Source: Intoshia linei
Taxonomy: Eukaryota > Orthonectida > Rhopaluridae
Reading direction: 5' to 3'
NCBI GenBank assembly: GCA_001642005.1
Contig: LWCA01000119.1
Coordinates: forward strand, 1-50,690
Length of the DNA: 50,690 nucleotides
The notes below the pieces were generated by a model. It was not told where the DNA came from and searched no databases. It worked only from the letters and a program-made list of their open reading frames with translations. This document shows positions 23,401 to 34,988 of this stretch, one piece after another. Each line of letters begins with the position of its first letter. Position 1 is the first letter of the stretch. A program made the translations under genes and the position numbers.

Positions 23401-26400
23401 GTGAACATAAGGCCACGTCATTTTACCTATAATTGAGTTTTCTATTTCGTATGATCTAAACATTACCATTAACAGAAAATAATACTCTTTATGTTACAAT
23501 ATTGTAACAATTTTACATGACTAATTTTATATTTTGTTTGCTATATGGTATTATATCAAATCGGAATGTGGGCAAAAAAATCATTTGATAAAATTAAAAT
23601 TTAGTTAATATTAAATACGTTATATAATTTTTAAGTACAGACACCTCAATGTAACGTACATATAATTTTTTATGTTATAACAAATTCCGCTATACAGTGT
23701 TTTATTGTTAAAAACTTACAAGAAAATTTTGTTCAAAAAAAAATTTTAGTTCAACTATACCTAATAAAAAATATCTGTCAAAATCAAAAGCACTATACAT
23801 TGTAAAAGTAAAGGTAGAACATAAAAACCATCAAACCATCACAGTTTTGTCAAAGAAATGAAATTGAAACTTTAATTTAAAAATTGTTATTTTTAAATGT
23901 TAATTTTTTACCCTAAAACAGGGATGCCTAATTTATCGATCGCAAATAGTTTTCTAGTCGATTGCAAAATTAAATTATTAGAATTAATTTTTATTGTATT
24001 AATATTTGTTATTAAAATGATCTATATTTTAATATTGTTAAAATTTTTACACATTTGAATAAATGTGATGTGACTTGTTTAAATCTTTATCTAATAAATA
24101 AACTATTAGATAGTCCATATTTGTTAGACTATGTTTTGACAATTATTTTCAAATATACAGCGAAGTGCTTCAAATCATTCCGAATTTTAATTTTTTTGTT
24201 TTTTACGATCACACTAAACATTTAGTTAAGCATTTTTATGGTATTTTTCCTATTAGAAACATTATTCTAGTCAATGTATTAGTCGATCGCCACTCATTGA
24301 AAAATTTTAAAGCTGATCGCATCAAAAAAAGCTTGAGCACCCCTAAAATAACAAACAAATATATAATACATAACATTAAAATAATTACTTTTTAATCAAA
24401 TACGACAATTCTTCGCAAAATGAACTGGTTTTACCTAATGAATTTCGTACAAATGGCTAAAAATGTTTAGTTAAATTAAATGTACATTGTACATTTTACA
24501 TTTTACAATTAAAGCCAAACCTACCATCCTCGAAGCCACATAAAATCAAAATTAGACCCTAACCATTTTTATCAAGCTGTGAATAATGTCATATAGCCCA
24601 TATCCATCTCTATAATGCAATGATTCTTAAAATTTTTTACTACACAATGCGAACTTAGCATTAATTAAAAATTTTGGTGGGAACCATGTAATAGACAAAA
24701 ATCAATATATTAAAAGTTTATATTACTACTATACATATAATAATAAATATTCTAGTCAGGAATGGAAACTAATATCTTAAAGCAGTGGTTTCCAAATTTT
24801 TATTGTTGCAACCCCTATAAAATTGTAATAAAAATTTTGATGCATTATTATCAAAAATAAAACATAAAAACTTAACTTCTCTCGATCTAGCGGTTGGGAA
24901 CCACTGGCTTATAGTCAGCGACAATTAATAATAACATACTTAAATTTAAATAATCTATTTTAAAATAATTATTTAATGTTTGAAATTTTAACTTAATGAG
25001 TTTTGGTATTTTTATTAATTTCAGGTCGTATTAGACAAAGAAATTATCATTTCTTCTTCTACATATTTAATTTTTTGTCTTTTTTAATATGTTTAATATC
25101 AATAAGGGTAGAAAATCCTTGATTTAAAATTTATTTTAGATGTCTCAGTGCACACTAGTGCGCGTTGGCGTACTTATTGATAATCATTGCTATAATGCCG
25201 TGTACGGGATTGGCTTGTCGGTTTACATTTTACACACAAAATAAATTTAGTTATGATATTCAAAAATATAATTTTTTGAAATGCTTAATTTTGAAAAATA
25301 AACCCCCATTTGACAAAAATTTCGTCGAGGTCGCCGAAAAGTCTCATGATACTGTAGGTTCTGATTTGTCTGCAAGTATATGTTACCGCCCTTATAAGTG
25401 TCAATAATTATGAACAATTGAGTCAAATATAACTTCATTTTACATTCCCCAAAAAATGAAACAATACTTTGATTTATATATAATTCTTCAAATTAATTAA
25501 TAATCTAAAAGGACGGTAACGTCAATCACAATGCAAATGTACATTATCAAAAATTGATTATTTTTTTAATCAATAATAATTTAAATTAAATTTACTTCAA
25601 TGTGATTATGATAGTAATATTTTACAAATCTTTTGATAACAGTTTGCTTTTCGAAAAATACTAAAATTAACCTATTTAATTATAAGATGAAAATTTCCTA
25701 AATTTCTTTATTATATGAACACTTTTCATATAATTGACGGGCAACAAAAGGGTAATCTCGAGATTCTCAACTTACAAATTGTTTCAATATTGTTCTATAT
25801 CTTTGTTGAGGAATAATACAAAAATTTATAATTTGGATAATGAGTAGTTTAGAAAAAAAAATTTCGTAGTGAACTTTTTCATAAAGACTCAATTATTGCA
25901 AATTAACTACAATAATTATAAAAAAAAAAATTATCATTAACGGGACTAATATAGGTAATTTTATAAATTAAATTTAAAATTTTTATTTAATTCTTAAGCC
26001 GGGCACCCAATAAAATTATTTAATGATGCACAAAAATGCCATTAAATTTTGGAAAATATTGATGCATAAAGTAAATAACGATTACGGTTCGGTGAACACG
26101 TTTTAAAATATTACTTTTGGAAATTTGATCTATATCTTTATGTAAAATGATTCTTAGTGCTTCAAATTTGTCTACCACAGATTCAACATACTAATTTATG
26201 TAAATTTATGCAATATATGTATTATATTAATAATTTCTAAAATTTACCACACACAAATTGGAAATGTACACATCGATATACCCTATCGCATTAGACTAAA
26301 TTTTAAAACTTTTAAAAAATTTTAACAAATTTAATTACATCAGTTTTATATATAATGGAATCAAGCATTTTCATTTCATTGATATTTCCTTTATGTGATG

Positions 26401-27409
26401 CAAATTTAAATTTCTCTGTTAAAATGAAAATTAATTCCTCGCTTTTTTCTATAAACAAAATTATAAAATATAGAATTGATAAATACAATGCATATGGTTG
26501 AAAATAAAAAAATAACACCAATTTAATATTTACAAACAGGTAATTTGGAAAGATTACGTTATGAAAATGTATTAACAAAACTTAGCGCATTTTTTATTTT
26601 TGATTGTCACAGGTAATTTAATGTAAATTGATTAATTTTCAAGATAAATTGATTTAGTGGAAAGGTATTGTTTTTATTATAATAATTATTATTTACTATT
26701 CAATCTTTTTTTTATAACACAATTTGACTCTAATTTTGGTATAAAATTGGAAATATGATTTAGTGTAATAATTTCTTTATTGTTCTTTACAATCTAAAAA
26801 ATTTTTAAATTTATCATTTAAATCCATACATTTTTGGGGGAAATTATAGGATCTATAAATATTTGATTTTCAACAGTATACATTTTAAAAAGATGCATAG
26901 TAGATTTCAATTCCTTCATTCGCCTTAGCCCAGATTTTTGATTGAATATTTTTTCGTGGTTTTCTATTAAACGTTGTTTTATATACGAGATAAATTTATG
27001 CAAATTCGATGCATCTTCTTCCAATTCCTTAAAGTTACTTTTCAATATGAAAAATTATTAATACCTTTAAAGTGGATTCAATCTGCATAAACATAGTTTT
27101 GTATTTTTCATCAATAGGTTCAATTGTTGTTTTTGCTCTCTTTATTTTTGAAATTTTTCTGTGCACAGAATTCAATTTTCCGTACATGACTGAAAACATG
27201 ATTGAATTTGAATAATCAGAAGAATTATTGGTTAAAACTAGACGCAAGTTTGAACTATTTACAAAATCTTTAGTAATCTTGTTTATAAAGGTGACAACAT
27301 TAAAATTTGGCTAAATATGAAATACAAAAATTAATATCATACAACACACCTGGAAGAGTGCCATAAGTGCTTCCTTGATTTTTTGATTACCGTCACCACT
27401 AAAATTCAT
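20426..27409 (-). CDS. EXOC5: Exocyst subunit EXOC5/SEC10
   Basis: Tether subunit that docks secretory vesicles at the plasma membrane. N-terminal exons 27350-27409, 27065-27310, 26830-27027, 26697-26793, 26339-26448, 26248-26295 and 26020-26190 join in phase. They give PNFNVVTFINKI (family EPF..DEYIERL), a coiled coil, then FKFASHKGNINEMKMLDSI and YIDVYISNLC, both in the positions expected for SEC10. C-terminal exons 23354-23421, 22883-23011, 22388-22641, 22174-22251, 21270-21387, 21110-21199, 20948-21047, 20744-20900 and 20426-20667 also join in phase. They end with SIEYSIERHQYFGN, KKGGQVAHCDCSLF and LILSDLTNLLNLPKKSL. The middle is unresolved: an exon at 25776-25887 (SLYEKVHYEIFFSKL) fits, but its phase does not match both neighbours, and the exon at 23354 may start further right. 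The donor at 22388 has an alternative at about 22366. A Ser/Asp/Asn-rich stretch (SNSSSDVESNKDSTDANTD) looks like an insertion. Divergent overall. Confidence 0.72.
21425..22110 (+). repeat. Internally deleted long-TIR repeat in an EXOC5 intron
   Basis: Starts ttaaatgtctgtgtgtgtta then ccgtttattt, and ends gaaacaaacgataacagaca. The interior keeps only some modules (aaggttaaaaccccaattgt). It sits wholly between two EXOC5 exons. Confidence 0.65.
23046..23190. mobile_element. hAT-like relic, one end
   Basis: Starts cagaagtgattatcaaactt then tttaccacagcgcgcacttg. A similar start, caatgattcttaaaattttt then tactacacaatgcgaactta, is at about 24619. No 3' ends recognised for either. Confidence 0.4.
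23919..24340. mobile_element. hAT-like element flanked by ccctaaaa
   Basis: Left end cagggatgcctaatttatcg; right end gatcgcatcaaaaaaagctt then gagcac. Both sides carry ccctaaaa (23911-23918 and 24341-24348), an exact 8-bp match. The last five bases expected for the 3' terminus (ccctg) are missing, probably lost by slippage into the ccct of the duplication. No coding capacity. Confidence 0.65.
24783..24906. mobile_element. 124-bp hAT MITE
   Basis: Terminal repeats cagtggtttccaaattttt and gcggttgggaaccactg. Flanks tcttaaag and gcttatag match at 6 of 8. The interior has gcaacccctataaaattg. It lies in an EXOC5 intron. Confidence 0.75.
25159..25407 (+). CDS. Candidate small secreted protein nested in an EXOC5 intron
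   Basis: An open frame starts after a possible acceptor (cactag, ending at 25158). A hydrophobic start, AYLLIIIAIMPCTGLA, looks like a signal peptide, followed by about 65 residues with four Cys and a CYRPYKCQ end. Codons such as gtc gag gtc gcc are richer in G+C than the surroundings. No upstream exon with an ATG was placed; an internal ATG is at 25195. I do not recognise a family, and the frame could be chance. Confidence 0.25.
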   Translation, partial: CALAYLLIIIAIMPCTGLACRFTFYTQNKFSYDIQKYNFLKCLILKNKPPFDKNFVEVAEKSHDTVGSDLSASICYRPYKCQ

Positions 27410-27501
27410 ATTTTATTTTAGATTTGTACTTTTAGATATTTACACAAATGAAAAACATAAAATGAAGATAAATTGTATTTACACATATTCTAATACATGT
27501 T

Positions 27502-30500
27502 TTAAAGTTTTAAATTTTTTTTATTGTGACTCTTTTTGAATTTTGGTTTTTGCTTTAAATTAAATTTACACTCCCATTGCTTAATATTTTTAGAATATAA
27601 TTCGATATTTAATCTTTTCCATATAAATCGTCCATATTTATCATTGGATATTTTTGAAGCTCGTTTAGATAATTTATTGGCTATTGATTTAAAAGTTTCA
27701 TATGTACAATCTTCAAATAATTTATCCATTATACGACTGCCACAAGGGCTTGTTGAAAGTTGAACAGATAATGTCTACATTTAATTTAATAATAAAAAAT
27801 ATTTGGAAACAAACCATTAATTTTTCATGAATACTCAATAAAATTTCCTTATTTGACGATTTCAATAAAACGTCAATTACTCTACTAGCCAAACCATTGT
27901 TGCACCATTTAACAAATAAATCGTTGCGTTCATTTATCAAAACGAGTGAAATTTTTTCACATTCTAGGTTTATTAAATTTTGTAAAATTATAGACCCATA
28001 ATAAGTTGCTTGTCGATTTTCCAGTATATCAGACTTGAAATTTTCTTTCAATTGATTTGGTCGTTTCATAGACAAAATATAATACAATAAATCCGAATTT
28101 ACTTCTTTACATTCGAATTCGTCCATTATTTTCTAAATTTTTTAAATATAACAAATCATAGTTTCTTTCGAACAAGTGTACTAGTATATACAGCATTATT
28201 AACTATACATTTACTATTTCTGTGGATTTCTTTGATTATAACAGTACATTTCAGTGACTGATGCCTTACCGGTGATTCTGTATATCGAAAATTTAACACG
28301 TAATTTAACTTTTAAGTCTAAATCATAAACCAGAGATCGGCAACCAGTGGCCCGCGGACCAAAAGTGGCAAACAGAATAATTTTGGTGACCCTTTGAGTA
28401 AATATGTAAATTATTTATTCTTCAACTTTTAAACACCGTCTAAAAAATTGGCTCATTATAATCATTTTAATACTGAATTTTCAAATCTTCCGGGATTTTA
28501 TTTTGTTAAATATACTAGAACCGTTTCTCTTTAATTAACATTGAAATATATAGTGATTAAATTTTCAAAAACAGGGTCCACGGAATTTTTTGATATAAAT
28601 AAGTGGCCCACCAGATGCAAAAGCTTACCCGGTCATAAATGAGCGCATATTAACATAATAAAAAGTTATACATTAAAACAGGGTAGTTCAAATACATGAA
28701 GAGTGAGGGTCAAAAAACAAATTTTACAAATTTCGCGGGTCCAACAATAAAAAATATAGTCCAAAAAGTTACAATTATTATTGTAAAAAACAAAAAGTAA
28801 GAAGATGAGAAAATTGGTACAGAAACACCTAATTATTTCTAAAAAATTTAAATTAATGCTAAGTAATGTGGTAATTATGGCATTTCTGTAAATCAATGCT
28901 TTAAAAAATATATTATTATACAATTTCGAGGGCCACGTTTTATACCACCCTGCATTAAAATCACCTCGGATCTTTTATGATTCACTAGACTATTTTATCT
29001 GAATTTTTAATTTCGATTACAATAGTAAATCTCAATGATTCATTACCATCACTAATCAAGGGTTAACCTGTATTTTTATAGATAACCTGAATAAATAAAT
29101 TAGTTAAATCCAATTCTTTTAAATCAAACAATTTTTGAGACATTGTAGATAAAAGTACAAAATTTTTATTGTCTAAAATAACTGAAATTTCAATTAATTT
29201 TAAAATTCTTTTAGTCTAAATTTTTAAATAATTTTTGATTAATTTGCAAAAATAACTTGTTTGGCATTTGCATATAAAATAAATCCCTTCAAAATATTAT
29301 GCATCAATTTATCCGATTGAAATACTTCAATTTCGTGTTTTATATAACTTTTATAAAACTTTGATTTCATTTTGTCAGTCATAATTTTGAACAAATTTTC
29401 AATTAAAATGGAACCAACTCGATCTGACATAATTTTTGAAAAACTAATTAATATTTTAAAAATTTGTAATAATATTTTTCAAATTTTAAGATAATACCCA
29501 ATTTTTCCAGATGAAATTGATTCTATAAAAGATTTCAACAATGTTATATTATTTTGAGTTTTAAACGAATTTGATAATAGAACGGTTTGAATTACTGGGT
29601 TGGCTACAGGGTTTATACAAAGTTCTAAAAAATGATAAATACACTATGAATATAATAGTACCGTCAATATTGGGTAAATTAAAGAGTCGAGCCGTAAACA
29701 CGTTTATTATCGATTCACTTTCCGAACTACATAAATTTGATGTTTTTTTTGTGGTTACATCTAGTCTTTTAAATGTATTCAAATTAATAATAAATTATAT
29801 ATTTAATTAGTACAATTGTAATTACTCTTTTTATATTTAATGGTATCTTTTCCGTGTAATAAATCTCGATTATAGTTAGAATTTGTTAAAATTTCGATAA
29901 ATGCACGAATAACGTGACTCATATAACAATGTAATACATTTTCTTCAATATCTTGCATAAAACTGGTGAATATTGTAATTATTAGATTTGTCAGTTCACT
30001 ATCGGCTAAACTAAACGTATAAAAAACAATCCAAGATTTTAATAATTAAAATTTAACATGAAAGGTGAAAAATATAACATAAATCTATTAAAACAAAAAA
30101 GTGTATTTTATGGGTTTCGATCATTTGGTCAATTTTCAAACAATTCCATGAGTATATATTTATCGCGTATTAACAATCACGGAATTGAGACTATCGAACT
30201 GAAAATGGGCGAATAACCCCATAAAATAAATTGCAATATAAACTACATGTATCATTGTCATCCATAGTTGTAACAACTCTTTTTATTAATGTTTGAGCAA
30301 CATGACTAGAGAACCTATGAGAAGAAAAGGATATCCAATCTTCTTTTACACAATTAATTAAGGAAATTACATGTTTTCTTGAAAAGTTGTAACAATTTAT
30401 AAAATTTTCAACAATTCTACTTATTGCTTGACTTTTACATATTAATAATAATTCTGTCGATAATTGTTCCGTTACATTATCAACAAATAAAGCCTCCAAC

Positions 30501-30655
30501 TCTTCTGATTCAATCTTTTCTTTTATTTGATGGTAGTAAGAAATTGTATTTTCAGGTAATTTATCACGTTGTTCCTTCATTTTCAAAATATAGTTATAAT
30601 TATTCGAAAATAAAAATGCTGCTATAGATATTTGAGCGATAAATAAACTATTCAT
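27502..30655 (-). CDS. NOP9: Nucleolar protein 9 (NOP9), Pumilio-repeat rRNA-binding protein
   Basis: 577-aa model of eight exons: 30247-30655, 29814-30005, 29662-29760, 29498-29624, 29257-29443, 29087-29215, 27815-28132, 27502-27774; phases close exactly. NOP9 is a nucleolar protein with degenerate Pumilio repeats that binds 20S pre-rRNA for small-subunit assembly. Repeats are recognisable in order: LICKSQAISRIVENFI, SHRFSSHVAQTLI, CYMSHVIRAFIEIL, LCINPVANPVIQTVL, IMSDRVGSILIENLF, YYGSIILQNLINLE, WCNNGLASRVIDVLL, TSPCGSRIMDKLF and NDKYGRFIWKRL. The C-terminus is a Lys-rich tail (KPKFKKSHNKKNLKL), as in other NOP9 proteins. The exon 1 donor is placed at acat/gtag because using the end of the longer open frame (gttcga) breaks the phase; a donor 2 nt further on is also possible. 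Human NOP9 is about 636 aa, so length fits. The sixth intron holds two hAT-type inserts. Confidence 0.88.
28331..28640. mobile_element. Decayed hAT-like element in a NOP9 intron
   Basis: Starts cagagatcggcaaccagtgg then cccgcggacc; the other side reads aagtggcccaccagatgcaa and acccggtcat. It is related over most of its length to the outer element at 31154-32005. The 3' terminus is too worn to set the exact end, and no duplication is visible. Confidence 0.6.
28679..28952. mobile_element. 274-bp hAT MITE with perfect target duplication
   Basis: Ends cagggtagttcaaatac and ggccacgttttataccaccctg give an inverted repeat beginning CAGGGTRGT. Both flanks are cattaaaa (28671-28678 and 28953-28960), an exact 8-bp match. 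It is in the same family as 7301-7565. It sits in the sixth NOP9 intron, 39 bp past the older element at 28331. Confidence 0.92.
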
Positions 30656-31153
30656 TATTCAATGAGGTATCTCATCCTATCGCGAAATTAAAATCTCTCT
30701 TGTACAGTACAGTAGTAAAGCTCGTAAAAAAGTTTATTAATTAAAAAAATAATATAAACATACATACATATTTATGTTATTATTCTATATGCCCTAAAAT
30801 TTTTCAAAATAAATTAACAAATGTTTTTATGCTTTGCCTGTTTTCAAATTTGTATATGGTGAACTATTGAATAAAATGTATTGAGTTACATAGGAATCGT
30901 GTAATTATATGACGAACTAGATAATTTGTGAAATCACACTTGGAACAGAGTAGTTCGTTAAGTCTTAATTTATTTTTTTAAATAACTAATTCAAAAAAAA
31001 TAAATACAACGTAAACGCTTTTTTTATAAAAAATTGTGCCAATACCATTTGTTATGAAAATATCCGATTTACAGAGATTACTGTGCTATACTTAGTAGAG
31101 GGTTGACTGTATATGAAAAAATATGAACTTATTAACAAAATGATAGCCTAGTT
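30656..31153. other. Upstream of NOP9; nothing recognised
   Basis: AT-rich with no coding frame or repeat terminus that I can support. The NOP9 start is preceded by cattgaataatgaa; no initiator or TATA element stands out. Confidence 0.4.
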
Positions 31154-32005
31154 CAGAGACCGCCAACCAGTGTCCCACAGAATAATTTTGATAGCCCTTT
31201 GGGTAAATATGTAAATTGTTTATTTTTCAACTTTTAAATACTTTTTTAATCATTTTCTACTATAATTGACTCATTATAATCATTTTAATCAAAGCCGTAT
31301 TAAGCCACTTCGTGGCTCTGGGCTAAGCAAAAAACTATTTCGAGCGAAGCGATAAAAAAAATTTAGGGACCCTTTTTAGAAGACAGGGCATACTGTTGGT
31401 TGGAGACATAGAGTATTATATCATTAAGTATTAATACAGTATTATGTAAAAGCATTAAAAGATATTATGTAGGTTTCTAGTAACTTTTATTTCTTTTACA
31501 TAACTTACTTACTAACTTGTTAATAAATAAACAAAGTTTACTTTTTTATTTGAAAATATGAACCATGCAGTCACAAAAAATTCTTGAAAATTCTTAATAA
31601 ATGTTGTTTTTTCACTTTTTTCTGAGAGAAATCAGATATGATATTATCAAAACTGATATCATTCAAAATATCATTCTCATTTGATTATTTAATTGACATT
31701 TTATTTATTAATATTATCATTTGAAACAGTTTTTATGTCAATATTATATGATGAACATTGTAGAATATATTTTAAATTAAATAATTTAACCAGAACTTTG
31801 ATTTTTTAAACTATTTTCTTTCTAGCTATTTGAATTCCCACACTTCAAAACTTATATAAACAATACAAATGTGAAGTTTTTTTTAATAAATTGGGGCCTC
31901 TTTTTCAAATAGAAATGTATCATATATAAATTTTCAAAGACAAGCTTGTATAATTTTTTGATATAAAAAAGTGGCCAACGAGTTGCAAAAGATTGCCGAT
32001 CCCTG
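31154..32005. mobile_element. hAT-like element, CAGAGACCGCC termini
   Basis: 852 bp from cagagaccgccaaccagtgt to agattgccgatccctg. Flanks gcctagtt and tcccagtt match at 6 of 8. Alignment by eye with 28331-28640 shows that about 620 bp inside (31289-31915) are absent from that copy, so a second element has inserted. Confidence 0.7.
31289..31915. mobile_element. Inner hAT-type insertion, truncated sister of 34989-35697
   Basis: Starts caaagccgtattaagccact then tcgtggctctgggctaagc, matching the start of the element at 34989 (cagagccgtcttaagcc), and shares tttagggacc and ttggggcctc. The terminal ttaaaacggctctg is missing, so the 3' end is lost. Confidence 0.65.
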
Positions 32006-32513
32006 TCCCAGTTGATACTGTATTAACCCTTACTAGAGGATGCTAGTATTCTATATATGATCAAAATATTTCAATTATTAAATGCTAAATAATTATTATT
32101 TAATTTTTTAATTATAATTATTTGGTATAAATAATCAAATTTGAAAAATAAAAATTTCAAATGCTATAAACTTTTTAAAGTGAACAGATTAAATTTGGCT
32201 TTAATGTTTAGTTAAAAATAAGCAATAAAATATATTTAATTTATGACACTCAATTTCTGCAATGAAATAAAAATTGACAATGTTTACATTGCAATTAATT
32301 TGGTACCAATCGTGTTTTATAACAATCAAAATTTCACATGTCACTTTTTGTAAATAACTCAATAGTTCATTATTTAAGTTTGTACCGAATCCATGTCCAA
32401 CTCAAATACGGGGCGGGTCGCATCGTTTTAGTATTTTGAAAAATTTTTAAGCGGGCCGCATCATAAAAATTTTCCGATCATCATCTCTATAAATAATTAT
32501 ACATTATGTAGTA

Positions 32514-33023
32514 CATGGGTTCTTAACCTGTGGCTGCCAAATTAGTTTTAAATGTTGTTTAGATATTTTAATATATAAATATTAACATACAAAAAACTAA
32601 ACAAAATATAACTATATATTTGTTATGGATTCACTAAAATAAATGATATTAACCCATATACTCCCAGACAAATTTTTCCAATTTTTTGGCTGCTATTTTT
32701 CCAAAAATTTGGGAAGTTAATACATACTTGCCTATTTCTTACCATATATAATTTTAGGTAATTACCAATTGTAGTTATTGAGTTATTTCACATTCCATAT
32801 GTTCACATTGGGAGAATAAGGCAAATAAAAGCGTGTATATATAAAACCGCATCGTAATATACCTAATTATTTCATCAAATTGTAGCCAATACATGAATTC
32901 ATCATATGGTGTTCATTAAATTCGGTTATCACAACTTTAATATAAAAAAATATGAAAAATTTTTTCAAATGTAAGTTTATCAAATTTTTGGGGTGCCAAA
33001 TAGAAAAAGGTTAAGAACTTATG
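32514..33023. mobile_element. Possible decayed hAT-like element
   Basis: Left end catgggttcttaacctgtgg then ctgccaaa; right end ggtgccaaatagaaaaaggt then taagaacttatg. These make a loose terminal inverted repeat (gttcttaacc and ggttaagaac). No target duplication and no coding frame. Confidence 0.45.
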
Positions 33024-34988
33024 ATTCATAATACATTGTAGTATGAATCAAAATCATTATGTAATACACAATGTGTATTAGAAAGTTACGTCAATTTTAA
33101 GATTTTGTTCATATTTTATAGGCCGCCCCCTGACGTGACAAATGTGTCTTTAAAATATTTTAATTTGTGTATTAACATTGTGAAAAATTAAAAAAAAAAT
33201 TCTAGGAGCCATCGTTTACGTTTTATGTATATGTTACAGGCAGTTTGAAAATCCAAGCAATTTGAAAATTTGAATTATTAGTCACATTGCTATTTAGATT
33301 AATTATTAGATTAACTTAATTAATTAGAGTAAAATAACAGATTAAAAAATTAGAGATTAAAAATACACAAAATTAAATATAAATATACAATTGAATTGGA
33401 TAAAAAAATATTCTCTGGTGTGAACACCATGGAATATTTTGAATTTTTTTGTAAAATGGTTTGTCGTTAAAAAATTAATCTTAATATTTCAGTTTTAACT
33501 AAGGTCTGTAGTCTAAATAACTAAGTTAAACTAAGCTTTAGTTACTAAAGCTGACTCTAAATCTCACTCTCCAAATCTTAAATTAAGAAAATAATGAATG
33601 CGTTTAACCGATTTTATTAAATTGAGCTTTAGTTACCAAAGTTTGCTCTATAGACAATTTATCTTCACAAATATAATTTTCATATTGTCTGTAACATATA
33701 TAATGATCATTTATCATTAATCTATGTATTATTTTTGATGCTAGTAACATCAGTTAAAGTTAAATTACACGGTCCAACATTGCAAAAAGAAACTTAATGT
33801 AACTTGTATTAAAATAATCAACTAATTTTTGTGATTCTAAGGATATACATATTTTTATCATTGAAGATCTAAAGCCTGTGATATTTTAATTAGTAATTTT
33901 ACTATTCTATTAAATTTTTACCCACAAAAAAACATAGTGACATGTTTTACATGTAAATAAAGTTTTTATTACATCTTTTAATTAATTAAAGCGATAAGTG
34001 AACTTGATAATTGCATTCTGACGAAACATTTAAATAAGATTTAAACAAGATTTATACCAAAAATTATAATGGATGGACTGATTCGACCGATTACAATAAA
34101 TTCTGTTTCATGTGTGGAATATATCTAACTAGGTCTAGTAAATTAATCTGTATTACAAAATGCATCAGTTTGACATTTAGTATTTTATATGAAAAGCTGG
34201 TTTAAAAACCAAATATGAACTAAAAAATTTAGTTTTTTCTACGGATCATTGAAATCGTGGAGATGTATTTTTAAAATTTTATGAAAAAAACTGATGCTGT
34301 TTATTCTATTAATATTGTGGGTATCATGAAAAAATTATTAATTCATCACAAAAATAAATATTTACCCTTAATCCTGAACAAAAAGATGTATTTAATGCAT
34401 TGGAAAATATTATTACATTTTATTTGAAAAAATGATGATTTGATAAAATACCAGGAAAAAAACTGTTTTTACAGATAAAAATGCATCATCTGTAATGTCA
34501 TTTGCATTTCTTTGCGTCAAATTGCGGTATATGGTCGGACGAAAAATGTTGAAAATTCCATAAAACTAAATGATGGATGAAAGGAGCTTTGGAAGATGTC
34601 GATAATTTAATATAATGTGTTATTTTGTTTGGTGGAGTTGTATAAAAAATAGATTTTAAATTTATCTAATTGTTACTTATTTTTATTAACATGTAAATAT
34701 TTTTAATTAACATGTAAATATTTTTAATTGATACATGCTTAATATAAATACATGTAATAATAACTGTAAGCATAGAAGATATAATATATGGAATTTATGT
34801 TTATCATTTGCATCATTGATAGTTAACAAGATTGATCTATGTGTAACCCGGAAAACATGATTGTACGTGTAATGTTAGTTAATCCAGAAAATTTTTATTT
34901 CATTTAGTTTGTCGATGTTGCGCCAATTCTAGAGATAATTAATTAAGGTAATTAAATAAATAATGAAATTTTTTTATACCGGTGTATA
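33024..34988. other. No gene seen; short palindromes and a decayed reading frame
   Basis: An imperfect palindrome agctttagttactaaagct (about 33534-33552) recurs in part at about 33625 (gagctttagttaccaaag). About 34170-34600 carries broken frames with many stops that might be an old element; I cannot name it. A short direct repeat of catgtaaatatttttaatt is at about 34690-34720. Confidence 0.35.

Noticed and set aside
29571-29810. 79-codon plus-strand frame
   Set aside because: Antisense to NOP9 exons 2-4 and the introns between; the minus-strand Pumilio motifs are clear.
29975-30246. NOP9 exon 1 read through to its in-frame stop with donor gttcga at about 30199
   Set aside because: That donor is phase 0, but exon 2 needs one leftover base; the earlier donor gtagtt at 30246 gives a closed frame.
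30424-30627. Plus-strand frame opposite NOP9 exon 1
   Set aside because: Antisense shadow of the NOP9 coding exon.
34170-34600. Fragment LNPEQKDVFNALENI resembling a helicase-like start
   Set aside because: Surrounded by stops in all frames; no Walker motifs or other helicase motifs follow.
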